Of a stretch of DNA of 64,000 nt, positions 37,705-46,911 are shown in pieces. The translations under genes were made by a program, and so were the position numbers. The stretch is from assembly GCF_900113135.1 (NCBI RefSeq), contig NZ_FOOH01000017.1:1-64000 (forward strand). Reading direction: 5' to 3'. Source of the DNA: Salegentibacter agarivorans (GTDB lineage: Bacteria > Bacteroidota > Bacteroidia > Flavobacteriales > Flavobacteriaceae). The notes under the pieces are model-generated. The model made no database searches and was not told the DNA's origin. It worked only from the letters and a program-made list of their open reading frames with translations. The first letter of the stretch is position 1, and every line of letters starts with the position of its first letter.

Positions 37705-37987
37705 TTCACCTGACCGAATGATGAGATGCCCAAAGTCAAAATTATAGTGAAGTCCGCTTCTTTTGTGGTAAGAATGCTAATAATAGGGTGAAAAAAGTAT
37801 GACAAAATTTGCTCCAGATATGTACTTCAGAGTGAAAGACCTGTAAAGATATGTACTTGTATTTTAACGTTCAACTTGCAATACACAAGTATAGAAAGTA
37901 TTTGGAAGAAAATAGGTTAACTATATTCCTAGAGCTTCAAACTTTCTTAAAAGATAAGGCAGGAAAGCGAATAGAACCAGAAAAACC
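37705..37987. other. Gene-free stretch between regulator and IS256-family element
   Basis: No supported gene lies here. A 12-bp direct repeat, AGATATGTACTT, occurs at 37816-37827 and 37847-37858. A short open frame from 37851 (about 48 codons) runs into the insertion sequence and looks like chance or a relic. The left target duplication of the IS (GAAAAACC) occupies 37980-37987. Confidence 0.4.
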
Positions 37988-39325
37988 GGGTCTGTAAATT
38001 AAACTCTGTCTGATATTTCAATTCCTCTGAGGCTAGCCTCAGAGGAATTGGCGTTTATGTCCAGTGGTATCCGGTCTCCAAATTTAATATAAAATTGCTG
38101 GATCGTTAGGCTCCAATTATGCAAAGGAGCGGTCCATTTCTTCTCAATGTTTCTTGTGGCCAGGTAGACCAGCTTGAGTAGTGACATATCATTAGTGAAA
38201 GCACCTTTGGTCTTGGTAACTTTCCTGATCTGACGATGGAAGCCCTCTACGGCATTGGTGGTATAAATGATCTTCCTAATGGGTTCTGTATACTCAAAAT
38301 ACTGGGATAGCTGTTCCCAGTTACGCTGCCAGCTTTCAATGACTACAGGATATTTACTACCCCATTTCTCCTCCAGGTTCAACAGCTCATCTTCGGCTAC
38401 ATCTTTAGTGACGGCTCTATATACTTTCTTCAGATCTTTCATAAATTCCTTCTGATCCTTTGAAGCCACGTATTTAAGTGAGTTACGGATTTGATGTACA
38501 ATACAAAGCTGAACCTGGGCCTTTGGATAAACGCTTAAGATGGCCTGCGTAAAGCCTTTAAGGTTATCCGTACAGGCAATCAGGATATCCTGTAATCCAC
38601 GGTTCTGAAGATCGGTTAAAACCTGTAGCCAGAAATTAGCACCTTCACTCTCAGAGATGTACATCCCCAGGATTTCCTTTTTTCCTTCTTTTGTAATCCC
38701 CAGGATATTATAGAGTGCTTTATGGGTAATCTTCCCATCCACTTTAACTTTATAATGCATGGCATCAAGCCAAACAATACAGTAGAGAGGCTCTAAAGGA
38801 CGACTTTGCCAGGCTTTGATATCAGGAATGATCTGATCAGTGATCTGGCTTAAAACCGTATGGGAAATATCGGTATCGTACATTTCCTTGATATGCCCGG
38901 AGATGTCACGGTAGCTCATCCCAAGTCCATAAAGACCGATGATTTTCTCTGAAAGATTATCCGCTAGAATCGTCTGTCGTTTTTTGACCAGTTCCGGTTG
39001 GAAGCTGCTTTGACGGTCTTCAGGGGTTTCAATATCAAAGGAGCCAAATCCACTTTTGAGTTTTTTATTTCCCTTGCCATTACGCTTATTCCCTTTGGAG
39101 CGTTCATCGCTATTCAGATGGGAGTCCATCTCAGCCTCAAGGGCTTTCTCGATAACGTTCTTTAGCATCGGTGCAAAAGCACCGTCTGCACCAAAAAGGC
39201 TCTTGCCAGACATGAACTGGTCAAGTACCTTCTTCTCGAATTCTTGTTGTTCTTTTGTGGTCATAATTCTGTATGAATGAAATTAATAAATAATTCAATT
39301 CAGACAGAGTTTATTTTACACCCTC
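37988..39325. mobile_element. IS256-family insertion sequence, intact
   Basis: The inner parts of both ends read TGTAAA(A/T)TAAACTCTGTCTGA as inverted repeats (left from 37993, right inward from 39320), with weaker outer bases GGGTC/GAGGG. An 8-bp direct repeat GAAAAACC flanks the element at 37980-37987 and 39326-39333, the duplication size typical of IS256. The 1338-bp element carries one full-length transposase on the minus strand. The clean ends and intact gene suggest a recent arrival. Confidence 0.9.
37999..39264 (-). CDS. IS256-family transposase
   Basis: The 421-residue protein is full length for the family. The DDE residues appear in CIVWLDAMHYKVKVDG, ILIACTDNLKGFTQAI and TTNAVEGFHRQIRKVTKTKG, and the Mutator-type context VQLCIVHQIRNSLKYV lies between the second Asp and the Glu. 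An N-terminal segment KSLFGADGAFAPMLKNVIEKALEAEMDSHL is typical. No stop or frameshift is visible, so the element may still be active. Confidence 0.96.
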   Translation of the reverse strand: MTTKEQQEFEKKVLDQFMSGKSLFGADGAFAPMLKNVIEKALEAEMDSHLNSDERSKGNKRNGKGNKKLKSGFGSFDIETPEDRQSSFQPELVKKRQTILADNLSEKIIGLYGLGMSYRDISGHIKEMYDTDISHTVLSQITDQIIPDIKAWQSRPLEPLYCIVWLDAMHYKVKVDGKITHKALYNILGITKEGKKEILGMYISESEGANFWLQVLTDLQNRGLQDILIACTDNLKGFTQAILSVYPKAQVQLCIVHQIRNSLKYVASKDQKEFMKDLKKVYRAVTKDVAEDELLNLEEKWGSKYPVVIESWQRNWEQLSQYFEYTEPIRKIIYTTNAVEGFHRQIRKVTKTKGAFTNDMSLLKLVYLATRNIEKKWTAPLHNWSLTIQQFYIKFGDRIPLDINANSSEASLRGIEISDRV

Positions 39326-39361
39326 GAAAAACCACGAGGCTGCCTTGAATGTGGCAGCTTC
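39326..39361 (-). terminator. Intrinsic terminator after the GH16-F5/8 gene, hit by IS256
   Basis: On the minus strand GAAGCTGCC (39361-39353) pairs with GGCAGCCTC (39344-39336) with one mismatch over 9 bp, followed by GTGGTTTTTC. It lies 39 bp after the GH16 stop. The IS256 target duplication (GGTTTTTC in this orientation) is exactly the T-tract, so the element inserted at the terminator end and copied the T-tract to its other side. Confidence 0.75.
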
Positions 39362-39399
39362 ATGGTAATTAATAGATCTTTATACAGTAATTATAGAAA

Positions 39400-40959
39400 T
39401 TAGTAGAACACTCTATAATCTTTTACATCTTGCATTCCTATAGAATTATAAGTTACTCCATCATTCGACAGGGATACTTCAACATCTTGATAAGTTCGAT
39501 TATCCCCGTTAAAGGCACCTAATTTTATAGCATCAAAAGAGATTTCCTGTCCCAGATCAATAATGAGTGTTCCTGTGGAATCTAATCCATAGTAACCGGA
39601 ACTGCCACCATTTATCCCGACACCATCTGCTAATATGGAGGGAGCGTTATGTCCGGCAGGCAGAACAAATTCAGTTTCTTCATTAATGAGGGTAACCTCT
39701 GTTAAATGACTCCACATATTAACCGTACTGCCATTCATTTGGATCTTTATATACTTGTAACCCGTAAAACTGAAAGTATTAAAATTTTCGATATCTTTTA
39801 TTACCGCATCTTCATATTGGTTTCCATCTGCTGAAACAGATACTTCTACGTCCTCATAAATACGAATATCACCATTATACACTCCTAATTTCACAGCATC
39901 AAATTCATAACCTTGCCCTAGGTTTATAATTAATTTGCCATCAGAATCTAACCCATAATAATTAGTATTTGAACCATTCACACCTATCCCATCTCCTAAA
40001 ACTGCCGGTGCATTATGGCCTGCCGGAAGTGTATATTGAGTACCATCATTTATTAAGGTAACCTCAGTTAAATGACTCCAGTTATTTGTAGTACTACCAT
40101 TCATCTGTATTTTTATATACTGATCTGAACCCGAAGGGGGACTAGGAGCAGGGATGTATTCGTAGTATTTCACATAATCAATTACGAAATCGACCGGTAA
40201 TTGACTGGAATCGACATTACCTACCCAGGCTCCTCCCAGTTGTTGAGATAAAATAAGGTGAAAGTCCCGATCGAATGGCCATTGCCGCCAATCAGCACCT
40301 GCTTCTTTATGGTATGTAAATGTGGGGGTTCCGTTTATAGTAAACACTATTTTGTTGGGATACCATTCCACTCCGTAGGTATTAAATTCACCAGGGTTTA
40401 CATTTACAGTTTTAGTGCTCGGCGAGCTCTTGGTGTTACTATGAATAGTGGAATGGATAAAATTGTCAAAATTGAGGTGTTCCATAATATCTATTTCGCC
40501 GTAATCAGGCCATCCTCCATATTCACTTGTACTACCAAGTAACCAGATTGCTGGCCAACTTCCCTGGGCTGATTCCATTTTAGCACGTACTTCCACCTTG
40601 CCGTAGGTGAAATTGAATTTATCTCTGGTCCAAACTCCACCGGTAAGATATGGTCTGGGATCAGTTTGAGTATCCGTGTTAACCAATCCTTTCAGATAAA
40701 GATAGCCATCCGATACTTCATACACCTGATCGTCTGTGGTCATATAATTTCTCCAATCGGGAGTCCCTTCTGTAATCCTGCTCCATTTGGTGGTATCAAG
40801 CACGGAGCCATCAAAATCATCTTCCCAAAACAATTGGAAATTTGCTGATGCTGTTAAGTGAGCAGTTTTACTCGCTAATTGTTCGGTACTATCCATTTCA
40901 TCCCTGTCACATCCAAGACATAGGATAGTAGAAAATAGAATAATCCATTTTTTTCTCAT
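39400..40959 (-). CDS. GH16 lipoprotein with two C-terminal F5/8-type repeats
   Basis: The 519-residue lipoprotein (Cys17 in LCLGCDRDEM) has a GH16 domain (about 40-270) with GEIDIMEHLN (Glu155, Asp157, Glu160) and YGVEWYPNKIVFTING. Two tandem modules of about 120 residues follow (about 282-400 and 401-519). Both repeat YIKIQMNGST, WSHLTEVTLIN and LPAGHNAP and are F5/8 type C/CBM32-like, suggesting galactose- or amino-sugar-binding. The catalytic part is nearly identical to the next GH16 gene (41318), so this is a recent duplication in which only one copy has the binding modules. Confidence 0.9.
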   Translation of the reverse strand: MRKKWIILFSTILCLGCDRDEMDSTEQLASKTAHLTASANFQLFWEDDFDGSVLDTTKWSRITEGTPDWRNYMTTDDQVYEVSDGYLYLKGLVNTDTQTDPRPYLTGGVWTRDKFNFTYGKVEVRAKMESAQGSWPAIWLLGSTSEYGGWPDYGEIDIMEHLNFDNFIHSTIHSNTKSSPSTKTVNVNPGEFNTYGVEWYPNKIVFTINGTPTFTYHKEAGADWRQWPFDRDFHLILSQQLGGAWVGNVDSSQLPVDFVIDYVKYYEYIPAPSPPSGSDQYIKIQMNGSTTNNWSHLTEVTLINDGTQYTLPAGHNAPAVLGDGIGVNGSNTNYYGLDSDGKLIINLGQGYEFDAVKLGVYNGDIRIYEDVEVSVSADGNQYEDAVIKDIENFNTFSFTGYKYIKIQMNGSTVNMWSHLTEVTLINEETEFVLPAGHNAPSILADGVGINGGSSGYYGLDSTGTLIIDLGQEISFDAIKLGAFNGDNRTYQDVEVSLSNDGVTYNSIGMQDVKDYRVFY

Positions 40960-41317
40960 CTTTTTAAATTTTGGTTAATAATTAGTTATAAAAAAACCTT
41001 TGCCAGATTAAGCTCATTATTCTATGAGGGTATTTTGTCGATAGCGACCCTTCTAAGGCTTAATAGGTACGATGATTATCAAATTGAAATAGTATTAAAA
41101 TCATTAATTTGCCAGATTGGTAACTCATAAAGCTTCGCTACCTAAACCAAAGTAAATTGGAATCTAAATTCCTATCGAAATTTCTAGAATTAAAGTTGCC
41201 ATATGGTGGAAGGGTAAAATTTAGTCCATAACTTCCTTATTAAACTGGCTTTGGTTAAAAGACTCCAGGCAATTAAGTTATGAGCATCTACTATCATTTT
41301 TAATTTACATTGATATT
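40960..41317. other. Gene-free stretch between duplicated GH16 genes
   Basis: These 358 bp contain several stops in all frames and no supported gene. The word TTTGCCAGATT occurs near 41001 and again near 41110. No clear terminator or TAnnTTTG promoter box was found for the downstream gene. It may be a leftover of the event that duplicated the GH16 gene. Confidence 0.4.
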
Positions 41318-42133
41318 TTAGTTCGATCCTAAGGCTGTAGTACGAGATGGATTATATTCGTAGTACTTCACATAATCAATCACGAAATCAACCGGTAACT
41401 GACTGGAATCGACATTACCTACCCAGGCTCCTCCTAATTGTTGGGATAAAATAAGGTGAAAGTCCCGATCGAATGGCCATTGACGCCAATCAGCACCTGC
41501 TTCTTTATGGTATGTAAATGTGGGAGCTTCATTAATAGTAAATACTATTTTGTTGGGATACCATTCCACTCCGTAGGTATTAAATTCACCAGGATTTACA
41601 TTTACAGTTTTAGTGCTCGGCGAGCTCTTGATGCTGCTGTGAATTGTGGAATGGATAAAGTTGTCAAAATTAAGATGTTCCATAATATCTATTTCCCCAT
41701 TAGCAGGCCAACTATCATCATTTTTCCGGCCGAGTAACCAGATTGCCGGCCAACTTCCCTTTGCCGATTCCATTTTAGCACGTACTTCAACCTTACCGTA
41801 GGTAAAATTGAATTTATCTCGAGTCCAAACTCCACCGGTAAGGTAAGGTCTGGGATCAGTTTGAGTATCCGTGTTAACCAGTCCTTTCAGATAAAGGTAT
41901 CCATCTGCAACTTCATAAACCTGATCGTCCGTGGTCATATAGTTTTTCCAGTCCGGGGCTCCTTCTGTAATCCTGCTCCATTTAATTGTATCAATCACGG
42001 AGCCATTAAAGTCATCTTGCCAAACCAATTGAAAATCTGCTGCTGTAGTTTTAGGTTGTTCGGAAATTTTCTTTTTTGCCAAACATCCAAGGCATAAGAA
42101 AGTAGAAAATAGGATAATCCATTTTTTTTTCAT
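41318..42133 (-). CDS. GH16 glycoside hydrolase lipoprotein (duplicate)
   Basis: The 271-residue lipoprotein (Cys17 in LCLGCLAKKK) consists of a single GH16 domain with GEIDIMEHLN (Glu147, Asp149, Glu152). From about residue 35 to 262 it matches the GH16 of the 39400 gene almost residue for residue, and the DNA is also close. Differences cluster in the linker after the lipobox and in a loop near the active site (LGRKNDDSWPANG here, LGSTSEYGGWPDYG there), which could alter substrate fit. It lies between susD and the longer GH16. Confidence 0.9.
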   Translation of the reverse strand: MKKKWIILFSTFLCLGCLAKKKISEQPKTTAADFQLVWQDDFNGSVIDTIKWSRITEGAPDWKNYMTTDDQVYEVADGYLYLKGLVNTDTQTDPRPYLTGGVWTRDKFNFTYGKVEVRAKMESAKGSWPAIWLLGRKNDDSWPANGEIDIMEHLNFDNFIHSTIHSSIKSSPSTKTVNVNPGEFNTYGVEWYPNKIVFTINEAPTFTYHKEAGADWRQWPFDRDFHLILSQQLGGAWVGNVDSSQLPVDFVIDYVKYYEYNPSRTTALGSN

Positions 42134-42286
42134 TTCAAGTATTTAAATAGTGTTAAAAAGAAATTCGTGTGCCAATTCTTACTAAAAAATTGAATTAGAA
42201 AACATTCATTTTTTAAAATGGAACTAGATCCTTTTTTATATAGACCAGTTTCGTTAAGATGATTGTTGCACATAATAGCACTTTTT

Positions 42287-43750
42287 TTAGAGGTTTTCAT
42301 TTATAGATGTATCAGAGAAAGGTAAAGGAAAAGTGTAATCTTCTTTTGTTATTTCTCCTAATGTTTGTAAATCATCCGGGTGTTTATTGGCATTAGCTTC
42401 CTCTACCATTTCTAATCGAATTAAATCAAACCAACGTGTTCTTTCTGCTGCAAATTCCCACGCCCGTTCCTGCACAACTGCCGCTGCGAATTCGGAACCT
42501 GTCAAGCCACTTAAATCTTCCAGGCCTGCTCTGTGACGAATAGCATTTATACTTTCATAGGCTAAGACATCAGGACTGCCTGTGGCTCGTGCTTGTGCTT
42601 CGGCGTAAATAGTCAGTACGTGAGCATAGCGCATCATAGATTCGGGAACTGATGAACTCCAGGTTCTTTCATCTCCCTTGATATAATATTTTTCATAGTA
42701 AGGGTGCTCTGTTTGGCTTTCCTGCCACGGAATCACCTCTCCATCACCGGTAATAAATTCAGTGCGAAATGTAATTTCCTTTCTTACTCCTTCAGGAAAA
42801 TTATTAAAGAAATTTAATTCGGCGAAAAAATCATCCCACCCCGATTCTTCCCCCGGCATAGCGGCAGATCCATAATTACCATTGGTTGTAGTGCCATTAC
42901 CTCGAAATGTCGAAATCTGAAATACAGTTTCCTTGGTACCATTTTTTTCGGGATCATTTTCAAAAACTTCGGCAAGGCTAGAGAGCAGTTCAAATCCGTA
43001 TATTTCCTTATTATCAATTACTTCTTTTGCTTTTGCAGCGGCAAGAGCATACTTGTCAGTTTGTTTTAATGGCCATCCCGCTGCGGTTAAATATACACGG
43101 GCCAGATAAGCTTTAACCGTCCCTTTATTAGGGCGACCAGCATCTCGTTTAGTATTGGGAATTTTTTCCTCGGCAAGTTTTAAATCAGCCTCTATTAAGG
43201 CATAAACTTCTTCGGGAGAAGATTTTTCTATGGTCAAGAGATCTTCAGAATATTCCGCTTGGGTAATAAGAGGAATTTCTCCATATAACCTTACCAGCCA
43301 GAAGTAGGAAACCGCTCGTACAAAATAGGCTTCGCCTGCAATGGTGGTTATAGTCTCTTGATTTCCTGTAGCATTTTGAAAATTTGCAATAATATTATTT
43401 GCTCCCTGAATAGCTTTATAACAACCAGTGTATAAAGCCTGAGTTCTTTGGTTGGTTTCTGAAACATTGAATTGATCAAACTCTCTAAAACTTGCTTTAT
43501 TGCTGGCTTTATGGGTGGTAACATCATCAGCCCCCATGGTAGCCGCTATTGAAGTTGAATGTAAAAAGCCAGAGCCCCAGGTGGTTCCCCATCCCTTGTA
43601 GGCTCCTGTAAGGGCTGCCTCCAATCCTTCTTCACTGTTTAAAGCTGATTTTCCTACTAGTGCTCCATTGATTTCCTCATCAAGGTAATCTGAACATCCT
43701 GTTAGAATAGTGATCAAAGATGCTATATATAATATTTTAAAATTTTTCAT
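42287..43750 (-). CDS. SusD/RagB-family outer membrane glycan-binding lipoprotein
   Basis: The 487-residue lipoprotein (Cys19 in ILTGCSDYLDE) has the SusD pattern: GEAYFVRAVSYFWLVRLYGEIPL, KGTVKAYLARVYLTAAGWPL and MMRYAHVLTIYAEAQARATG. The C-terminal AVVQERAWEFAAERTRWFDLIR is the conserved family ending. It follows its SusC by 15 bp. It is only distantly similar to the SusD at 29164, so the two loci probably bind different fragments. Confidence 0.94.
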   Translation of the reverse strand: MKNFKILYIASLITILTGCSDYLDEEINGALVGKSALNSEEGLEAALTGAYKGWGTTWGSGFLHSTSIAATMGADDVTTHKASNKASFREFDQFNVSETNQRTQALYTGCYKAIQGANNIIANFQNATGNQETITTIAGEAYFVRAVSYFWLVRLYGEIPLITQAEYSEDLLTIEKSSPEEVYALIEADLKLAEEKIPNTKRDAGRPNKGTVKAYLARVYLTAAGWPLKQTDKYALAAAKAKEVIDNKEIYGFELLSSLAEVFENDPEKNGTKETVFQISTFRGNGTTTNGNYGSAAMPGEESGWDDFFAELNFFNNFPEGVRKEITFRTEFITGDGEVIPWQESQTEHPYYEKYYIKGDERTWSSSVPESMMRYAHVLTIYAEAQARATGSPDVLAYESINAIRHRAGLEDLSGLTGSEFAAAVVQERAWEFAAERTRWFDLIRLEMVEEANANKHPDDLQTLGEITKEDYTFPLPFSDTSINENL

Positions 43751-43765
43751 TTAATGATTTTTTGG

Positions 43766-46700
43766 TTAAAATGTTAAATTAAGTCCGACAGTATAAGTTT
43801 TGGAATTAGGGTAGGCTCCATAGTCTATACCTTGAGCTGTATCTGTAGCTGAACCAATATTGCTGGATTCAGGATCTATACCTGAGTACTCTGTAAAAGT
43901 GAGTAAATTTGTTGCGCTGAGATATAAGCTCAAATTTGCATCCTTCAAAAAGGAATCTGGTAGATCATAAGCGAGGCTTATGTTCTTTAATCGAACATAA
44001 TCTCCTTTCTCCACAAACCGACTAGATTGGGTAAACATTATATTTGAATTGCTAAAAGCTGGTATATCAGAAGTTTCATTTACACCAGGGATATATCGAT
44101 CCTGTATGTCAGACAAAATAAATTGTCTAGCATCCCCACTTCCAGTCATCGCGGCACCTCGTGTATAATTTAGCTTATCTATGCCGAAGACCCCTTGAAA
44201 AAATAAGTTTAAAGTAAAGCCATTATAGGTGAAGGTATTGTTCCAACCAGCTGAGGTAGTGGGAATTCCCTTACCTATTATTTGAAAATCATCTGTAGTA
44301 ATAGTACCGTCACCATTAATATCTTCGTATCTTGAATCCCCGGGCACCGCATTATATCTGCTTGCCTGTTCTTCCTGTCCTGGTTTCCATGTTCCCAGGT
44401 ACTCGAGTCCCCAATAGGAGGCTAAAGACTCACCAGGCATTAACATAAATTCATTAGTTGTAGATAATCCTCCACCCACATGGGTACCCTGCGGTATTCT
44501 TGATGCGATACCTCCAAGGCTTTCAACCTTATTTTTTACTGTTGATACGTTTAGATTACTTGACCAGCTAAATAAATCTGAGTTTAAAATATCAGCACTT
44601 AAAATAAATTCAAATCCTTTATTTTCAATTTCTCCTACGTTTTGGGTTTGAGTTCCACCTCCTACATAGGAGGGCAATGCCTGATTTAAAAGTAAATCTT
44701 TTGTATTTTTCTTAAAATAATCTACTTCTACAGAGAGTCTTCGATTAAAGAATTGCATTTCTAGGCCAATATCCGTCTGAGCGGTTGTTTCCCATTTTAA
44801 ATTTGGGTTTCCTGGATTACCTATTTGAATTCCGCTTCTTACGCCCCCACTGTTAAAGGCCATAGGAGTATTTGTATTATAAGTGCTTAAAGTTGCATAT
44901 GGATTTATAGCCTGACTACCGGTTTTACCCCAGCTACCACGTATTTTTAATTGATCGAATACATTTAACTTCTGGATAAAATTTTCTTCCGAAAGTACAT
45001 AGCCCAATGCAAGTGAAGGGAAGGTGCTAAATTTATTGCCTTCCGCAAACTTAGAAGATCCATCTCTTCGTATCGCTGCCGAAGCCAATAGTTTATCGTT
45101 ATAGGTGTAATTGAATCTACCTAAATAGGATAATAAGCTCCAATTAGTAAAACCCGAACCTACCGTATATGATTCGGCCAGAGGTAAATTATAGTATCCT
45201 AATGAAGGAAATAGTAAGGTGTTTCCTGCTGAAGAAAAATAATTGTTAGTAAACTCCTGAGTTTCAAATACAGCTACCGCGTTAATCTTATGAACCTCAT
45301 TCAAAGTTCTATTATAGTTTAAGGCATTTGTAGCTTGCAATGTAATTTGTTCGGCTGAAGAACGACTTGCACTAGGATTATTTTGGCTGGCGGCATTCCC
45401 AACAAAGCTCTGGCCTTGGGAATTAAGGTAGTTGACTGCATAATTTAAATCTAAAGATAACCCCTCTATCGGTAGTTTATAATTAACATTAGCTATGATA
45501 TTGGCAATATTTCTTTGATTATCATTATTTCTTTCATAGAGTAGGGCAGCAGGGCTATAGGTAAATGAGCCTACGGGGTCTGAAAGTATATAATTGCCAT
45601 TTTCATCATAAACGGCAGTTGTAGGGGCCCAGGCCAGTGCTTGTACTACCGGGTTAGATGCTCCGCTTTGTAATCCTGTATTATGGTTTTCCAGACGTGT
45701 GCCGCTAATATTGACACCAATAGACAAATTATCATTTATTTCAGAAGAAATATTGGATCGTATCCCATACCGTTTAAAGTCGGAATTTTCTATGATACCT
45801 TTTGAATCTATGTAATTTCCAGATACCAAATAGGAGGTTTTTTCACCACCTCCTGATACGTTCACTTTATGTTCTTGTCCTATAGCAGTTCTAAATATTA
45901 CATCCTGCCAATCTGTACCCCCGTTCGATTCATATCCAGAGATTTCTTCAGAAGTGAATACCGGTGAAATGCCTAAGGCTTCAGAACGTTGATTAACTAC
46001 CTGAGCAAATTCGCTTGCTCCTAAAACATCCCATTTCTGTATAACCTCAGATACTGAAAAATTTCCTTCGTACGAAACTTGTATCTCCCCTGGAGTACCA
46101 TCTTTTGTGGTAATAATTACCACACCATTAGCACCTCTGCTTCCATAAATCGACGTTGATGCCGCGTCTTTTAAAACTTGAATAGATTCAATATCGCTAG
46201 GATTTACCATATTGAAATCGGCTCCAACGTAGCCATCAATAACATATAGAGGATCATTATTTCCTAATACAGAATTGGCCCCTCTTATTCTTACCCGGGA
46301 TTCTCCTCCGGGAGCACCACCTGCTTGTGTCACTTGTACTCCAGCTGCACGTCCTTGTAGTACTTGGTCAACTCTGGTTACAGGTTGTTGTTCGAAATCT
46401 TCGGTAGAAACCACGGAAACCGAACCTGTAAGATCTTTTTTCCGCTGAGTACCATATCCAACTACCACCACATCTTCTAGAGCAGAGGTTTCTATATCCA
46501 TTTCAATATCGATTTGGTTCTGGCCATTTACTTCTATTTGTTCTGTTGCGTAGCCAATATAACTTACTATAAGAATAGCATCTTCCGGAACTTCAATGGA
46601 AAATTTTCCATTAAAATCAGTCATCACCCCGTTTCCAGTATCTTTCTCTAAGATGTTGACTCCGGGAAGGGAAATACCTGTTTCTGCTTCGGTGACCGTT

Positions 46701-46783
46701 CCTGTCACTTCAATAGATGTTTGAGCAAGCATATCGAATTGAACCGATAGAAGTGCTACGCATATGACTAAAATTTTTCTCAT
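43766..46783 (-). CDS. SusC/RagA-family TonB-linked outer membrane transporter
   Basis: The 1005-residue protein has a signal peptide ending MLAQ, a carboxypeptidase regulatory-like domain (about 25-95; SYIGYATEQIEVNG) and the TonB-box region LEDVVVVGYGTQRKKDLTGSV. A plug domain follows, with RVRIRGANSVLGNNDPLYVIDG and STSIYGSRGANGVVIITTKDG, and then the barrel, ending VGLNLTF. Unlike the susC at 31176 it has no adjacent divergent regulator. The nearest candidate is the HTH membrane protein at 50419. It leads the susC-susD-GH16-GH16 group. Confidence 0.95.
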   Translation of the reverse strand: MRKILVICVALLSVQFDMLAQTSIEVTGTVTEAETGISLPGVNILEKDTGNGVMTDFNGKFSIEVPEDAILIVSYIGYATEQIEVNGQNQIDIEMDIETSALEDVVVVGYGTQRKKDLTGSVSVVSTEDFEQQPVTRVDQVLQGRAAGVQVTQAGGAPGGESRVRIRGANSVLGNNDPLYVIDGYVGADFNMVNPSDIESIQVLKDAASTSIYGSRGANGVVIITTKDGTPGEIQVSYEGNFSVSEVIQKWDVLGASEFAQVVNQRSEALGISPVFTSEEISGYESNGGTDWQDVIFRTAIGQEHKVNVSGGGEKTSYLVSGNYIDSKGIIENSDFKRYGIRSNISSEINDNLSIGVNISGTRLENHNTGLQSGASNPVVQALAWAPTTAVYDENGNYILSDPVGSFTYSPAALLYERNNDNQRNIANIIANVNYKLPIEGLSLDLNYAVNYLNSQGQSFVGNAASQNNPSASRSSAEQITLQATNALNYNRTLNEVHKINAVAVFETQEFTNNYFSSAGNTLLFPSLGYYNLPLAESYTVGSGFTNWSLLSYLGRFNYTYNDKLLASAAIRRDGSSKFAEGNKFSTFPSLALGYVLSEENFIQKLNVFDQLKIRGSWGKTGSQAINPYATLSTYNTNTPMAFNSGGVRSGIQIGNPGNPNLKWETTAQTDIGLEMQFFNRRLSVEVDYFKKNTKDLLLNQALPSYVGGGTQTQNVGEIENKGFEFILSADILNSDLFSWSSNLNVSTVKNKVESLGGIASRIPQGTHVGGGLSTTNEFMLMPGESLASYWGLEYLGTWKPGQEEQASRYNAVPGDSRYEDINGDGTITTDDFQIIGKGIPTTSAGWNNTFTYNGFTLNLFFQGVFGIDKLNYTRGAAMTGSGDARQFILSDIQDRYIPGVNETSDIPAFSNSNIMFTQSSRFVEKGDYVRLKNISLAYDLPDSFLKDANLSLYLSATNLLTFTEYSGIDPESSNIGSATDTAQGIDYGAYPNSKTYTVGLNLTF

Positions 46784-46911
46784 AAGTTTTTTAAAATTGT
46801 TTAGTTAGTAGAGTTTATTATTAATATTTCGAATCTTGTAGTTTGTTGTTTTTATAGGCTAATTGGAAATCTATGCCGCTTACAAATGATTAGGACTCGA
46901 TAGTTTGATGG

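Noticed and set aside
37816-37858. AGATATGTACTT repeated twice 31 bp apart, as a possible operator or CRISPR-like repeat
   Set aside because: Only two copies with a short spacer and no cas genes. The spacing does not fit whole helical turns.
37851-37998. Open frame of about 48 codons that runs into the IS256 element, possibly a gene split by the insertion
   Set aside because: If the IS is removed the frame ends shortly after in the terminator hairpin, and no family resemblance is visible.
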